From Paramarasmius palmivorus (lineage: Eukaryota > Basidiomycota > Agaricomycetes > Agaricales > Marasmiaceae), in NCBI GenBank assembly GCA_037176845.1, contig JAYKXP010000152.1, forward strand, positions 1-64,000: DNA of 64,000 nt, written 5' to 3'. The notes beneath the pieces are model-generated. The model did not search any database. It saw only the letters and a program-made list of their open reading frames with translations, and had not been told where the DNA came from. This document shows, one piece after another, positions 45,960-55,726 of this stretch. The stretch's first letter is position 1, and each line of letters starts with the position of its first letter. The position numbers and the translations under genes were made by a program.

Positions 45960-48785
45960 GGGCAAGCCTGATTAAAATCATACCGCGCATCTTGGGTACA
46001 GCCACGCTTCTCCTTCACAACCCGTTGATATTTCTCATGTTATATCAATGCCGAAGCAGTCGTTGATTACAATCTGTCATATGTGGGAAAGAACTTACTG
46101 GAATGTGTCAAGATGCATCATGGCCTTCCGGTGCGTTATCTCTCCGACTCGGGACGAACATGAAACGAACGACACATTCAATACGAGTACACTACCAGAT
46201 CTGACGGCGCGCAATCATAATCATCGGGAGTGGTCAAGGCAGCCTCTCTTCATAGTACATAGCAGAGATCATTCCACGTAGTCTCCGCTTCTCTCGTCAC
46301 GTATCCCCTGCTCGTCTCTTCCCCGTTCCTGCAACTGGCATTCACGACAGTCGAAAAGGATTGGTGCTCGCATGCAGTACAAAATTATGAGTATGGGAGG
46401 AGGCGAGATGAGTATGGCTCTCTGGGTAGGATAAAGCAAACGCGCAGAATCTGAGAATCTGAGTGAGAAAGACGACGTGGGGATCCCGAAAAATGGAAAG
46501 AGACCAGCAGGCTGAAGCCAATTGACCCCAAGACAACTGCGCGGACAATCCTCGGGGTGATGAGATATAGACAGCGTTAGTAAGAGCCTAGGAAGGCGAG
46601 GCGAGCGCAAGATGCTTCTTGAATTATCTTGAGGAACAGGTTGCGAGAATTGAAAACTGTTCTGTAATGCCACTCGCCTCCTCTCCTTCTCCTTCAAACG
46701 GATTAGGGTAGCATTCCATTAACAATGAACCATCTTCCCCAGTTAGGACGTTTGCGGAATTCTCCAGCGCGATATCCACCATATCATCCATACCGAGTCT
46801 CATTTCTAATTCCATAGCGTTACTAATATCCAATCAGGATCTTCTCGGGAGTGTTGTGAACTCTCTGTCGCGTTTTCGTCAGCTAGAAGTTTTCACATGG
46901 GCCCAGGATCGCAAAAGTGTCCTTCGATCTTCACCAGTGACACGCAGTTACACCCCACAAACCGAGTACGAACACGTGCTGCGCCTCAAGGCAACTGTCT
47001 ATATGTATAAACTTCCTCGTGAGCCACACTGCCATCTATGCTGGCCGTATCTACTCTTCCCTGTAGATGTACTTTACTGGAAACACGGAAGATTAACGAC
47101 ACAACGCTGACACTCGATTCGGTCGTCTGCCGATGGATGTACACCCATCTCAAGAATAAGACACCCAGTAGTAGCGTGGTCTCCGAGCTCGACTGGGACC
47201 TTTGTCGTCGGTGATGAGGATCATTGCTCGATACGAAAACAAGAATGTTCCTGTTACCAGGTATACGGCGCTGAGGATGATGACCTATGGTATGAAAGCG
47301 GGACTTTGGATTTGCACTGAATAGTGGTAGTTAATGGTGCAATGAGCTTTTGTATGATTCTATTTTTGAGATCGATGAGTTTGATTTTGACTACCCCGCT
47401 GCCTGCGGACAAGATACGGAAGCGGCCAAACGACATTGATACAAATTTGATGGATTGATGATGTTGGAACAAAGGCTGTCATACGATGATCACACCAAAC
47501 GTTACATGTAAGGACTCTTCATTGGTACATTATATTGTATTGACACTTGGGAGTCCTCAAGTTTGCTGTCTTGAGTGGTACCTAGTAAACAAGTCCAAAA
47601 TAACGGCAATAGCCCACAGTCTGATGCAGCAGTAGTACTGACTCTTGGCTCTGCGTCTACAAGAATCTACGTACTGATACTCGTCGCCTCATGGTAAACT
47701 GGTATACTTGTGCTCTTCTGACTCCATCGCATACTGAGTTGACTTTGGGGAATCGAATGAGGATTACTGTATGCTATCTGCTTCGTTGAATATGCCACGG
47801 TGAGGATCTGAGCAAACAGCATTAGTGGCGCTACAATGCTCACCCAACCAGATTGCAGTAAGCAATCGTGTCACGTTAACTGCCGTTAAAACACGCTGAG
47901 ATGTTTGTCTCGCAAGCAGTGATCATCGTGAGAATAGTCCTTGATATCAGCGTTGCAAACGGAGGTATGGGTGACAAAGTCAAGACTCGGCCACATCGAA
48001 GTATAGCACACAATTCCATCACTCTACGGTCTATCGAACAGGATGTTTATAATGGGACTCGAAGACATACCTGCCACGGTGTACTGACCCACAGAAGACG
48101 TTTTTCCTAGTTCAGTAAAAATGGCATAGCATGCGGCGTTGTTCGATGCAGTATGTGTCGAGTGAACACTCTTTCAGGAGAGACCTGGCCGCAGTACCTT
48201 TGTTGCATATTATTGAGACCCGAGTAACTTTACTCTGACGTTTTGACAGAATTCTTGAGGTGAGTCGCAGAGCTACGATGAAGGGGGTGCATTCGGGGAA
48301 AGCCCCTTTGTCTCAGGCTGATACTATTCACGCAACTTGTGGCTTAACATTAGGCTTTGATCTTGACTAGCAAGTTGTACAATTCCGAAATTTATAAAGA
48401 TCTCCAGGGGTTTTTGTATCTATTCAATACACTCCCGAGTTTGTCTAATATTCCTTCGTCGTAATATCACGATCTCTTTGAGTTGAATACTTTTGTGTTG
48501 TGCTGTCATATTCACGGATCACTTGCAAGCTCTGCTGAGTACATTCACTGCGCACCAGCTACAGTACCAAGGCTATGAGCGTGTCGGTCACGGTTCAATC
48601 TCATCGGCGGAAGTTCCTCGCCGTGGTTCGCGAAAGTACTAGCGTGACATACTTCACTTGTCAAATTCGAAAGCGAGATGCCTCTCACACACGTTGTCCT
48701 TGGTTCGATCTCATCCACTGTGCATGATACCGATCTCATGGTCCATCTTATTCCTTACAGTGAACTTGCAAGCGAGAGAATGAGA
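45960..48785. other. Gene-poor stretch
   Basis: About 2.8 kb. An acidic 69-codon minus-strand frame (46624-46833, including DISNAMELEMRLGMDDMV) and a basic one (46269-46697) are the only longer frames. Neither has recognisable family features or clear splice partners. The rest looks non-coding. Confidence 0.4.
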
Positions 48786-48896
48786 TATAAGTAATGCCCT
48801 ATTTGACTAGTAAGTGCATCATTACCTTACTGCCCTTGTACTGGTATCTCTTTCTTGTGGTCATCAGACATCCCAGCATTTTTCATTTAGACGACT

Positions 48897-49369
48897 ATGC
48901 GAATCTCTACCGTTGCCTCTGTAACCATGTTCTTCCTGCATGCCAGTGGGCTCCCAATGACTATGGTACGTTCACTCGCGGGAGAATCCTCGTAATCGAC
49001 GTTCTTGATCTGAGATTCCTTGTGCAGAATACGCCTGCGCAGCCTGAAAACAGGAAGTCGAACTTCCGTACTGAAGACGTCGAGGTGCGGCCGTCATCGT
49101 CCTCAATTCCTCAAAAAACTACTAAAGCCATTGTGTCTTAGCTTGACAATACCTCCGCCTCTAAAACAGAAGACATCTTCGCCGTTCGTCTAGGGCCACC
49201 GTACTGGGCACGCCACGAGGGGCATACTGTTCGTCCAGGGCCCCCGTATTGGAAACGTGATTCCGGGGATGACGCCACGGAAGGTTCTAAGGACAGTCAC
49301 GTACGTCCTGGCCCACCTTATTGGAAACGCACAGGCGAAGGCCGTAGCATCGTTGATCTCCCAGAGTAA
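48897..49369 (+). CDS. Secreted repeat-peptide precursor with Lys-Arg (Kex2-type) sites
   Basis: Three exons, 117 residues, found by splicing by eye because no single frame is long. Exon 1 (48897-48965) encodes MRISTVASVTMFFLHASG, a signal peptide. The intron 48966-49027 (gtacgt...gtgcag) leads to exon 2 (49028-49084), then the intron 49085-49141 (gtgcgg, branch actaaag, tcttag) to exon 3 (49142-49369), all in phase 0. Exon 3 carries three copies of a decapeptide at residues 57-66, 72-81 and 96-105: VRLGPPYWAR, VRPGPPYWKR and VRPGPPYWKR. The spacers are acidic and polar. The last two copies end in KR, the Kex2 consensus, and differ at six synonymous positions but no amino acid, implying selection on the peptide. 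The layout is that of fungal Kex2-processed repeat precursors (alpha-factor-like pheromones or dikaritin-type RiPPs). A 5'-UTR intron (48810-48890, gtaagt...tttag) is possible. The acyltransferase at 49.6 kb is convergent, 270 bp away. Confidence 0.72.
49184..49330 (+). repeat. Three VR(P/L)GPPYW-coding repeats
   Basis: 30-nt units at 49184-49213, 49229-49258 and 49301-49330, separated by 15 and 42 nt. They are coding repeats of the precursor gene. Confidence 0.85.
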
Positions 49370-49639
49370 ATGCACCGATTGGTGTTCTTGTTACCAAGGC
49401 ATTCATAGCGACAGGTGATATACTTGCCTTTGGTCCCGGACCATATTTTTCCTTCAACAACTTTGCCTCTTTCATTCGGGATTAGCCTATCTTCAGTTTC
49501 TTAGCCGTAATTGCTTGTTATTTCATCTGCTACTGTCAAATTTCGGACTGATAGAGTACACTCAGCACGAATCGTTAATATAATGCCCTTGAGATAAATC
49601 TTCAGTGATGCGTGCTTTGGAGAAACTAATATACCTCAC

Positions 49640-50890
49640 CTAGTTATCTAATTTCCAAATCTTAGCAACCAGACTGACTCTCGGCGAATAATCCAACAAT
49701 CCAGCGTGAAATAGCGGATCCACGTAGATGGGTGCACACCATATGAGCCATCCAACCACCCATAAGTACCCCACAAATCGACACCTCCCAGAATAATCTC
49801 CGAATGCATGGATCACACCCGACTCCACCGTGATCGCCATGGCTTGGAGCACAAAGAAAAGTATACTTTGAAAGGTCGTGAAGCTGCGATGAAGCACTAT
49901 GTCACCGAGATAGTGTATCGCACCCGATAGAAAGAAGGCCGTGTAGCACACAACGAGGTTATATGACACGCTCCCGCGGTCAAAGCGAAAGGTCCTAGAG
50001 GCAAGGAATCGACCGTATGGCAGGATCATCTGAAGAAGCACGAATGAGCAAGGAACGCGGGACTTTGAGGATGTACGGAGCCCTTACTGGACGGAAGAGT
50101 TGATGCCAAGTACGTCTGAAACTAGTAGCTTAGGTCTCAAAGAATAGAACCAATCACAACTCAAAGCTTACCCCCAAAATCCGCGGATAGTCGAAGCATA
50201 TCGAACGCTCCCAAAGAGCGGCGGCCACTCGTGAGGCTTTGATAGTCCTAAACACACAGAGACTACTGAAGTGATATCGTACATCGCTGACATAGACGTG
50301 GCAGCAGATATCGCAAACGCTCCGGTGTTGACACATCTCCAAATGAAGGTCGTATCGGCGATGGATGGCCCCCCGACGTGAAAGGCAGGTATGAGCCCTA
50401 AGTAGGCGTTTAGCCCATCGAGAAGGAAGAATTTGATGGATCCGGTGATTATCTGCTTCATCACGAACGATATAGGTTTTGTTGACGCCACAGGGGATGG
50501 GGATATAGCAGATTTGGGTTCGTGAGACCATCCGATGCCTCGAGGGGTACAAAGGAGCTTGAAGGACGTCCTTATCCGCGAACTAAATGATGTGTGCCCT
50601 TTCCCATCCATTGCATCTCCGGTGCCCGTCTCAATGGGCGTGCTGTCTATTACACTCCACGCAAATGCGTTCAGGAAGAAGCTAACGAAGTATAGCACCA
50701 GTGCATAATCTGCGACTACGTTCCCGAGAGTCATCACAAAGATGACTCTGTACAAGACGAAGACGAGGGGAATCAAGCATAGTTGTCGAAACTGTGATGG
50801 TTTTATTTCGATGGCGATCCAATACGTGAGCAAGTACAGGATAATGTACCATGCTGGGAGTGAGGATCGTGCGTGCGGTTGGTTTGTCAT
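49640..50890 (-). CDS. Wax-synthase-like membrane-bound O-acyltransferase
   Basis: Three exons, about 378 residues: 50172-50890, a 28-nt mini-exon 50088-50115, and 49640-50029. Introns are gtaagc...tttcag and gtaagg...cttcag, and phase is kept throughout. Landmarks of the wax-synthase (MBOAT-related) family of fungal acyltransferases: RGIGWSHEPK (about residue 110), PPLFGSVRYASTIRGFWG continuing through the mini-exon into RTWHQLFRP (the catalytic-His box FWGRxWHQLFR), and several hydrophobic TM segments including LVVCYTAFFLSGAIHYLGD with the second conserved His. Members acetylate or acylate secondary metabolites (for example TRI7- and AusQ-type enzymes) or make wax esters. The substrate is unknown. 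It converges on the peptide-precursor gene 270 bp away, which raises but does not prove a functional link. Confidence 0.8.
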
Positions 50891-50899
50891 GCTTTGCTA

Positions 50900-51406
50900 T
50901 TGAATTAGAGGGGGAGCCAGCCGATGAAAACGTAGGTGTCAGAAGGCAGAGAGGAAAGAATACGCTTTCATTAAACTGCACGAGGTGCATGAGGGCAGGC
51001 TGATGAATCCACTGATGAGAAGCATCGCGGGACAGTTTAATAGAGACGTACCCCATCTATCCGAAGGAAGTCCCAATTTCACCAGTCTGCCGTCTACCAG
51101 TGCACTATTCATCTTAAGGGAGTTGGAAGTTGAGCATTTGGTATACGATGAGGGGAGCAACGACAAGTGTACTACTCGTGTCCGTCGTCAAGCAAAAAGA
51201 ACATTATGACACGTGCTATGATTTCATTGTCTTTACGTACAGTACGCCCGGCAGGCACAAGCGAAATCACAAGTTGCGCTAAACCATCGTCACCGTTGCT
51301 TGCTTCCCTTTCTCCCCCATCTCTCCCTTGATATCGTGAGTACTCCCCACTGTATTGTACTCCTCGTCTCTCAATTCTCCGCGCCTACGATAGGTCACGC
51401 AATATC
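50900..51406. other. Intergenic between acyltransferase and SRPK-like gene
   Basis: About 500 bp holding the divergent promoters of the two genes. The only coding hints are overlapping short frames. Confidence 0.5.
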
Positions 51407-53226
51407 ATGTCAACGAGTCCCCAGTCATTCAAAATTGGCGATACCCTCAACGCAGGACGATACAGCATTACACGACGACACTCCAATTCCGTTTGGATCG
51501 CCAGCGATTCGCGGTGAGAATTCAGCTCATATTTTGACCACTTGTTCCTGATCAAGACGCTTACAGAAATTCTCGAAATGTATCAATCAAACTAGCGTCA
51601 TACTCCCAAGTAACCGAAATTCTCAGAAGACTGGCTTCAGGCGGAAGTGAACATCAGGGGAGGTTTTACGTTGCAAAGGTACTAGATTACTTTCGGTGCG
51701 TGAAAATACTTGTGGCTTCACTCAACCAAGCTCACCCCTCGGATAGACATAATGGCACCCAGATCTGTGTTGTATTCGAAGCATTTGATGACGATCTTCC
51801 TGAGTACTGATTTGATTCATTAATTCTCCATCTACTAAGCCCTTCCCATTTAAAGATTGGTCAAACATCACAAGCCACGCGCCCCACCGCTTAATTTGAT
51901 CAAACAGATCACCACACAACTGCTTTCGGCGCTGGATTGGTTACATCGGTGTTGCGGGGTAGTCCATGGCGGTAACTGATTTCATCCTTCCCTGTCGCCT
52001 ATGTATCAATCGCGTTACCAGATATCAGACCTGAGAACATATTCGTCGCAAGTTACACGGCAGAGAAGATTATTGTCAAGATCGGCAACTTTGAGAGCGG
52101 TATGCTTAGCCTCAATATCCATGAGCATCTCTGACATGCTATTTTTATATCTGGAGGCTCCTCTCCTTCCAAACAGCAAGCTTCTCTATACTCACCACCG
52201 GAGTCCATACTTGATTGTTCAAACTCTCCGAACCCAAGCATCGACATATGGTCACTTGGTTGTATAGTACGCATCACCAATTGTTTCCTCTTCTCCTCGT
52301 TCATGGGCGGCCGGCTAGATCTTTGAGCTCCTCACTGGTGGCGATCATCTTTTCAATCCCCATAGCGGAAGCAAGTACAGTAAGGTACTTGCTCGAACTT
52401 CGTCATCGTACCGCTAACCAACGTTCTCAAACACCACAGAACGAGGATCATCTAGCCCAAATTATCGAACTATTGGGGCCTCTTCCCTTATCTCTTACTC
52501 AATCATCGACATTCTTCAATAAAAGTGGTAAGTTCATTGCACTCTCAGTGTTCTTCGTGTATCAACACCAAGTTACAGGCAACTTGATCAACATTTCGAG
52601 CCTCAGTCCGTGGTCCCTGGAGGCGGTGCTTCGGGAGAAGTATCGTTTCTCTGAAAGTTCAGCAGAAAAGACCGCTTCCTTCCTGGGACTGATGCTGCAG
52701 TATGTTGTTCCCTATTGCGTTTCGTATTAGTTCTGAGATGTCAATGAAGTCCCGATCCAGTGTCTCGACCTACGGCAGCGCAGTTCATTCGTCATCCGTT
52801 CTTGAAGGTACGATTCTGTTTTGCTACGTCTTTGGTTCTCACTTTTACGGACGCTCTTTAGATTTTATCTCCACCATCTTCCGCTTCCACTGGTCGGTAC
52901 AAGAAGACCTCAACCGCATCCACACCAGCCAACTCTCCACCTCGCCAAAACGCACAAAGAAGGACAGGATGGGGTATCATCGACAACCCAGGCGAAGGGA
53001 ACGCTGGTGGACCTTTGGGCTACGTCTTGGGCGGTGTAGGAGGTACGACCGTGCTTGGATTGATTGGTATGATTGGTGGTGGTGGCAGTTTAGTTGGAGG
53101 TATTGCTGGTGCTGCTATTGGTGTGTATCGTCTTTTCCCGTGTTGGCACGTCCAGCTCATGGCATCGGAATATATAGGCGGAATAGAGGGTTCAATGACA
53201 GGTGGTGGAGCGCGTGTACCCCGTAA
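51407..53226 (+). CDS. SRPK-type kinase-fold protein, degenerate active site, glycine-rich C-terminal tail
   Basis: About ten exons splice in phase from ATG 51407 (MSTSPQSFKIGDTLNAGRYS). Early exons are 51407-51513, 51567-51695, 51747-51803 and 51856-51971. The kinase fold is clear: VSIKLAS (Lys), TQICVVFEAFDDDL hinge, LLSALDWLHRCCGVVHGDIRPENIFVA (catalytic loop, completed across the intron at 51972), SIDIWSLGCI, then IFELLTGGDHLFNPHSG and NEDHLAQIIELLG, diagnostic of SRPK kinases, and SRPTAAQFIRHPFLK closing the C-lobe. Two elements are degenerate: the glycine-rich loop (RRHSNSVW in place of GWGHFSTVW) and the metal-binding DLG/DFG (KIGNFESG, Asp to Asn). After the kinase comes a Ser/Thr/Pro-rich linker, then a highly hydrophobic glycine-rich segment (GYVLGGVGGTTVLGLIGMIG, then GGGSLVGGIAGAAI) ending at 53226. 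The protein is probably a pseudokinase or weak kinase with a membrane-interacting glycine-zipper-like tail. Confidence 0.7.
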
Positions 53227-53317
53227 TTCGGACTGAGGATTAGAATATACGAGCGAACAAATTTTTGATCGTATCTGAGGGAGAGCTGCGAGTCACCATA
53301 AGCCTCGGCTCTCACTG

Positions 53318-53405
53318 GTCTTGGTCGCTTAGTGGTTAAAGCATCTCGTTGTGGCACAATTTACGCAGCTCCGAGAAGCCGAGGGCTCGACTCCCTCCCG
53401 AGACA
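53318..53405 (+). tRNA. tRNA-His (GTG) with a 16-nt intron
   Basis: A full cloverleaf can be drawn. Acceptor stem 53318-53324 pairs with 53398-53404, with one G-U. D arm gctt/aagc is at 53327-53342. Anticodon stem tctcg (53344-53348) pairs with cgaga (53372-53376). The loop is TT-GTG-G...C, with the GTG anticodon at 53351-53353. T arm gaggg/ccctc (53381-53397) has the loop ctcgact. A 16-nt intron (53355-53370) sits at the canonical site one base 3' of the anticodon and begins cac, complementary to the anticodon, as tRNA introns usually do. Mature length is 72 nt plus CCA. The B box has C where T is usual, a small deviation. Confidence 0.82.
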
Positions 53406-54065
53406 TTTATTTTGGTTCCCCGAGACCTTATCGATCTCCAGTCGCATTTCTTGAGGTCAGTGTCGCCGGGATTAGATTAGTTTTGAGCCTCAGTGCACAG
53501 GTAGTGTTACTGCCAACAAGCCAGTATCATTGTTTTCGATTTGACCATTTCACCATATTCCACAGATAATACATGTAAATGCTACGTATAGTATACGCAA
53601 CATTTTCAATACTTCACAATCGATCTATTTGTCTCTGGTCTATCAAATAATGTTTTCCAGGCATACTGACAGTGTAACTAGGGATATTGGTGCGTCGTCG
53701 TGCACGGAAACTGCATGGCAGATCAGGGCGATACCATTTTTGGTATACATATGACCTTGTCCATCACTGCTGTTTCTCATACCATCGTCCATCGTCCAAC
53801 GGCTGAAATAGGGAGTTACTGGCACGTACCACATATGATCCTCCCAATCAATCTCAAGTCGTTGTTGTGGGATGATGGAGACCTAGGGCATTTCTGGTAT
53901 ACCTATGTTTGATGGTAACAACCCCCTCAAGGGTGCCGGGCTGGTTCTGCGTCTCGGCTTCCTGTCATGTTCAAGATTAGTACCGTTGCAAGCTGAGAGT
54001 ATCACATTTATGGTGACGGTTTTCTTTCTTCCTGGTTATGTCATGGTTCATGATACTTTCATCTT
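53406..54065. other. Intergenic, nothing recognised
   Basis: About 650 bp after the tRNA gene; a 70-codon plus frame (53700-53912) has no recognisable features. Confidence 0.45.
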
Positions 54066-54406
54066 CTAATCGCTTCGCTCGCGATGGCTATCGAGGTGGT
54101 GATCAGCATTTCTGTGGACATCAGCGGTCCTCCCGGCCATCTTAGACGGTCTCATATTCTCTGCAACCGTCACAAATACTGGGTCTGAGGCTGTGAAGAT
54201 ACTCAAGAATACCATCCTTGAGGGAGATCTACCTACCTGTTCGTTCTTCGTTACAAAGCACGGTGCAGATGTTCCCTTTGCAGGTGTCATTGCAAGTACC
54301 ACATCATCATAACCGAACAGTTCACTGAGGTGAACTACAGCTTTGTATCTGCCTGTCCCATGCAGCACATACCTTTATTCGGTTCGGCAGGAGCGTTATC
54401 GATCAT
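54066..54406 (-). CDS. Small hypothetical protein
   Basis: ATG 54406 (MIDNAPAEPNK), then an intron (gtatgt...caaag, about 54338-54367) joining in phase to AVVHLSELFGYDDVVLAMTP and KGTSAPCFVTKNEQ. The frame stays open through VTVAENMRPSKMAGRTADVHR to the stop at 54066. About 100 residues, no signal peptide, no recognised family. The in-phase intron and lack of stops give modest support. Confidence 0.35.
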
Positions 54407-54433
54407 GTTAGTGAGGTCACTGAGTTACACCCA

Positions 54434-54830
54434 TCAGCTTCCGCCTTGTGACTTATGATCTGCCGTAAATAGAACCTTCAAGTTCAACCTCCAGCACATC
54501 ACCTCCTTCCATTCTTCCTCGTCTGTGCAACTACCCATTCTATTGAAGTAATCAGAGGTAAGATCATTCAAGGGTGTCAAGCATACGAATGCACCGAGTT
54601 CTCGAAGAAGGGTTCCCTGGAGCTGGCATATGTTCTCTCGTGTGTTTCTGGATCAAACGACTCATTCCAGGGCACAGCTTCAGCGAGGCCATGTTGATAT
54701 CCTCTCTTTCCTTTATCTCCTGATCTTGGAAAGACGTCACGATATTCGGACGGTATTTGAAGACAAAGGTAGATCTACTCTATTTTGGGACGTTCACCGT
54801 CCATGTTAATTCGGCCGTGGTAGTCTCAAC
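54434..54830 (-). pseudogene. Unidentified coding-like remnant with frame changes
   Basis: On the minus strand, segments with protein-like composition follow each other in different frames: FVFKYRPNIV, then GYQHGLAEAVPWNESFDPETHERTY, then LRELGAFVCLTPLNDLTSDYF and EEEWKEVMCWRLNLKVLF, ending at a stop at 54434-54436. A 1-nt shift separates the last two around 54625. I do not recognise the family. It could be a decayed gene or one with splices I could not resolve. Confidence 0.3.
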
Positions 54831-54839
54831 TACCCAGTG

Positions 54840-55670
54840 GGTCTGGTACCGATGTAGTTGCTTATAGCGTGAGTAGCACCTCTTAGTATTGATATCACAG
54901 TGCTGATAGAGGGCATCATATTTACGTCTGCCTTGTTTTCATTCAACTACCTCTAGAACAAATTTGTGGCTTCCCTAGTGGGGCTGGCATCACCCGGAGA
55001 GGTGGTCACAGTGCTACTATGCTATATTAGGTTCTATTTCTATTCTTTTCTTGTTTACTGCTCAGTCAAGGTGTTTCCTCAACTGTCGAGCTTGTGCAAC
55101 TGCCTCGACTATATCAATCTTTCGGCAGTGGACCAACTTTGCAATACAAATAACTATAATAAAAGCTAGTCTTGAGACCCACCATGAAATGTATGTAGTA
55201 TGTTGCGAGTCAGGTATTATGGCGCGAGGCAATCTGCTAGGCGGCAAGAAGACAATACAACTTCGAAGTATAGAACTTCTCGAAGTACAGTGATGGATGT
55301 AAATGATCAAACATTAATTGTTTACGGCAGGCTATCTACCAATACGATGATAGCTGTCACCCCATGGTAACCAGTCGGTAAATAAGTAGAGCCGGGATTT
55401 CAATCACTCTGGGCGACTTACGTCCAACCCTATCTAAGCTGGGGCGCAATCGGTATGCACATTTGACTAAAAACTCGAAGACCGGTCATTTTTGGCTCGT
55501 GAACTATAATTGGACTCTCATACAATCCCACACATTAGATCGAATGAATGCACATCGCCTCGTACGTGAATCGTGATTGATATCCATGTATCGCACCTCA
55601 GCTGGGAGTGGCGCCGTTGATCCACGCCTCAGTATTGCTGTGTTGCGCTTCTGGCGGCGTTGTCACCCGG
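54840..55670. other. Intergenic, nothing recognised
   Basis: No supported gene, repeat or RNA. Confidence 0.45.
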
Positions 55671-55675
55671 GCTCT

Positions 55676-55684
55676 TATATAGAA
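55676..55684 (+). promoter_or_regulatory. TATA box
   Basis: TATATAGAA about 45 bp upstream of the ATG at 55727. Confidence 0.5.
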
Positions 55685-55726
55685 TTCCTCAGCTGTTGAC
55701 AGAGCTATCCGCCTTGAACTCTCGCT

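Noticed and set aside
48560..48740. Possible tRNA relics (ggttcaatctc, ggttcgatctc)
   Set aside because: Only B-box-like words; no A box or cloverleaf pairing at the right distance.
48794..49141. 115-codon open frame overlapping the peptide precursor
   Set aside because: It runs through the predicted introns in part, has no family features, and the spliced model explains the signal peptide and repeats better.
48897..49369. Interpretation of the precursor as a basidiomycete mating pheromone
   Set aside because: Basidiomycete pheromone precursors end in a CaaX farnesylation motif and lack a signal peptide; this one has a signal peptide, KR sites and no CaaX end, and no STE3-type receptor is recognised nearby.
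49429..49455. Possible fourth, decayed repeat (GPGPYF-like) after the precursor stop
   Set aside because: It lies beyond the stop in another frame and lacks VR and KR; the resemblance is too short to trust.
51960..52040. SRPK-like gene as a pseudogene lacking HxD
   Set aside because: Reading through the intron gave LPDIRPEN. With the intron removed (gtaact...ttaccag) the loop is HGDIRPEN, so the catalytic Asp is present and the gene need not be dead.
52702..53226. 174-codon frame with WWWW/Trp-rich end
   Set aside because: It is an out-of-frame reading of the glycine-rich exon of the SRPK-like gene.
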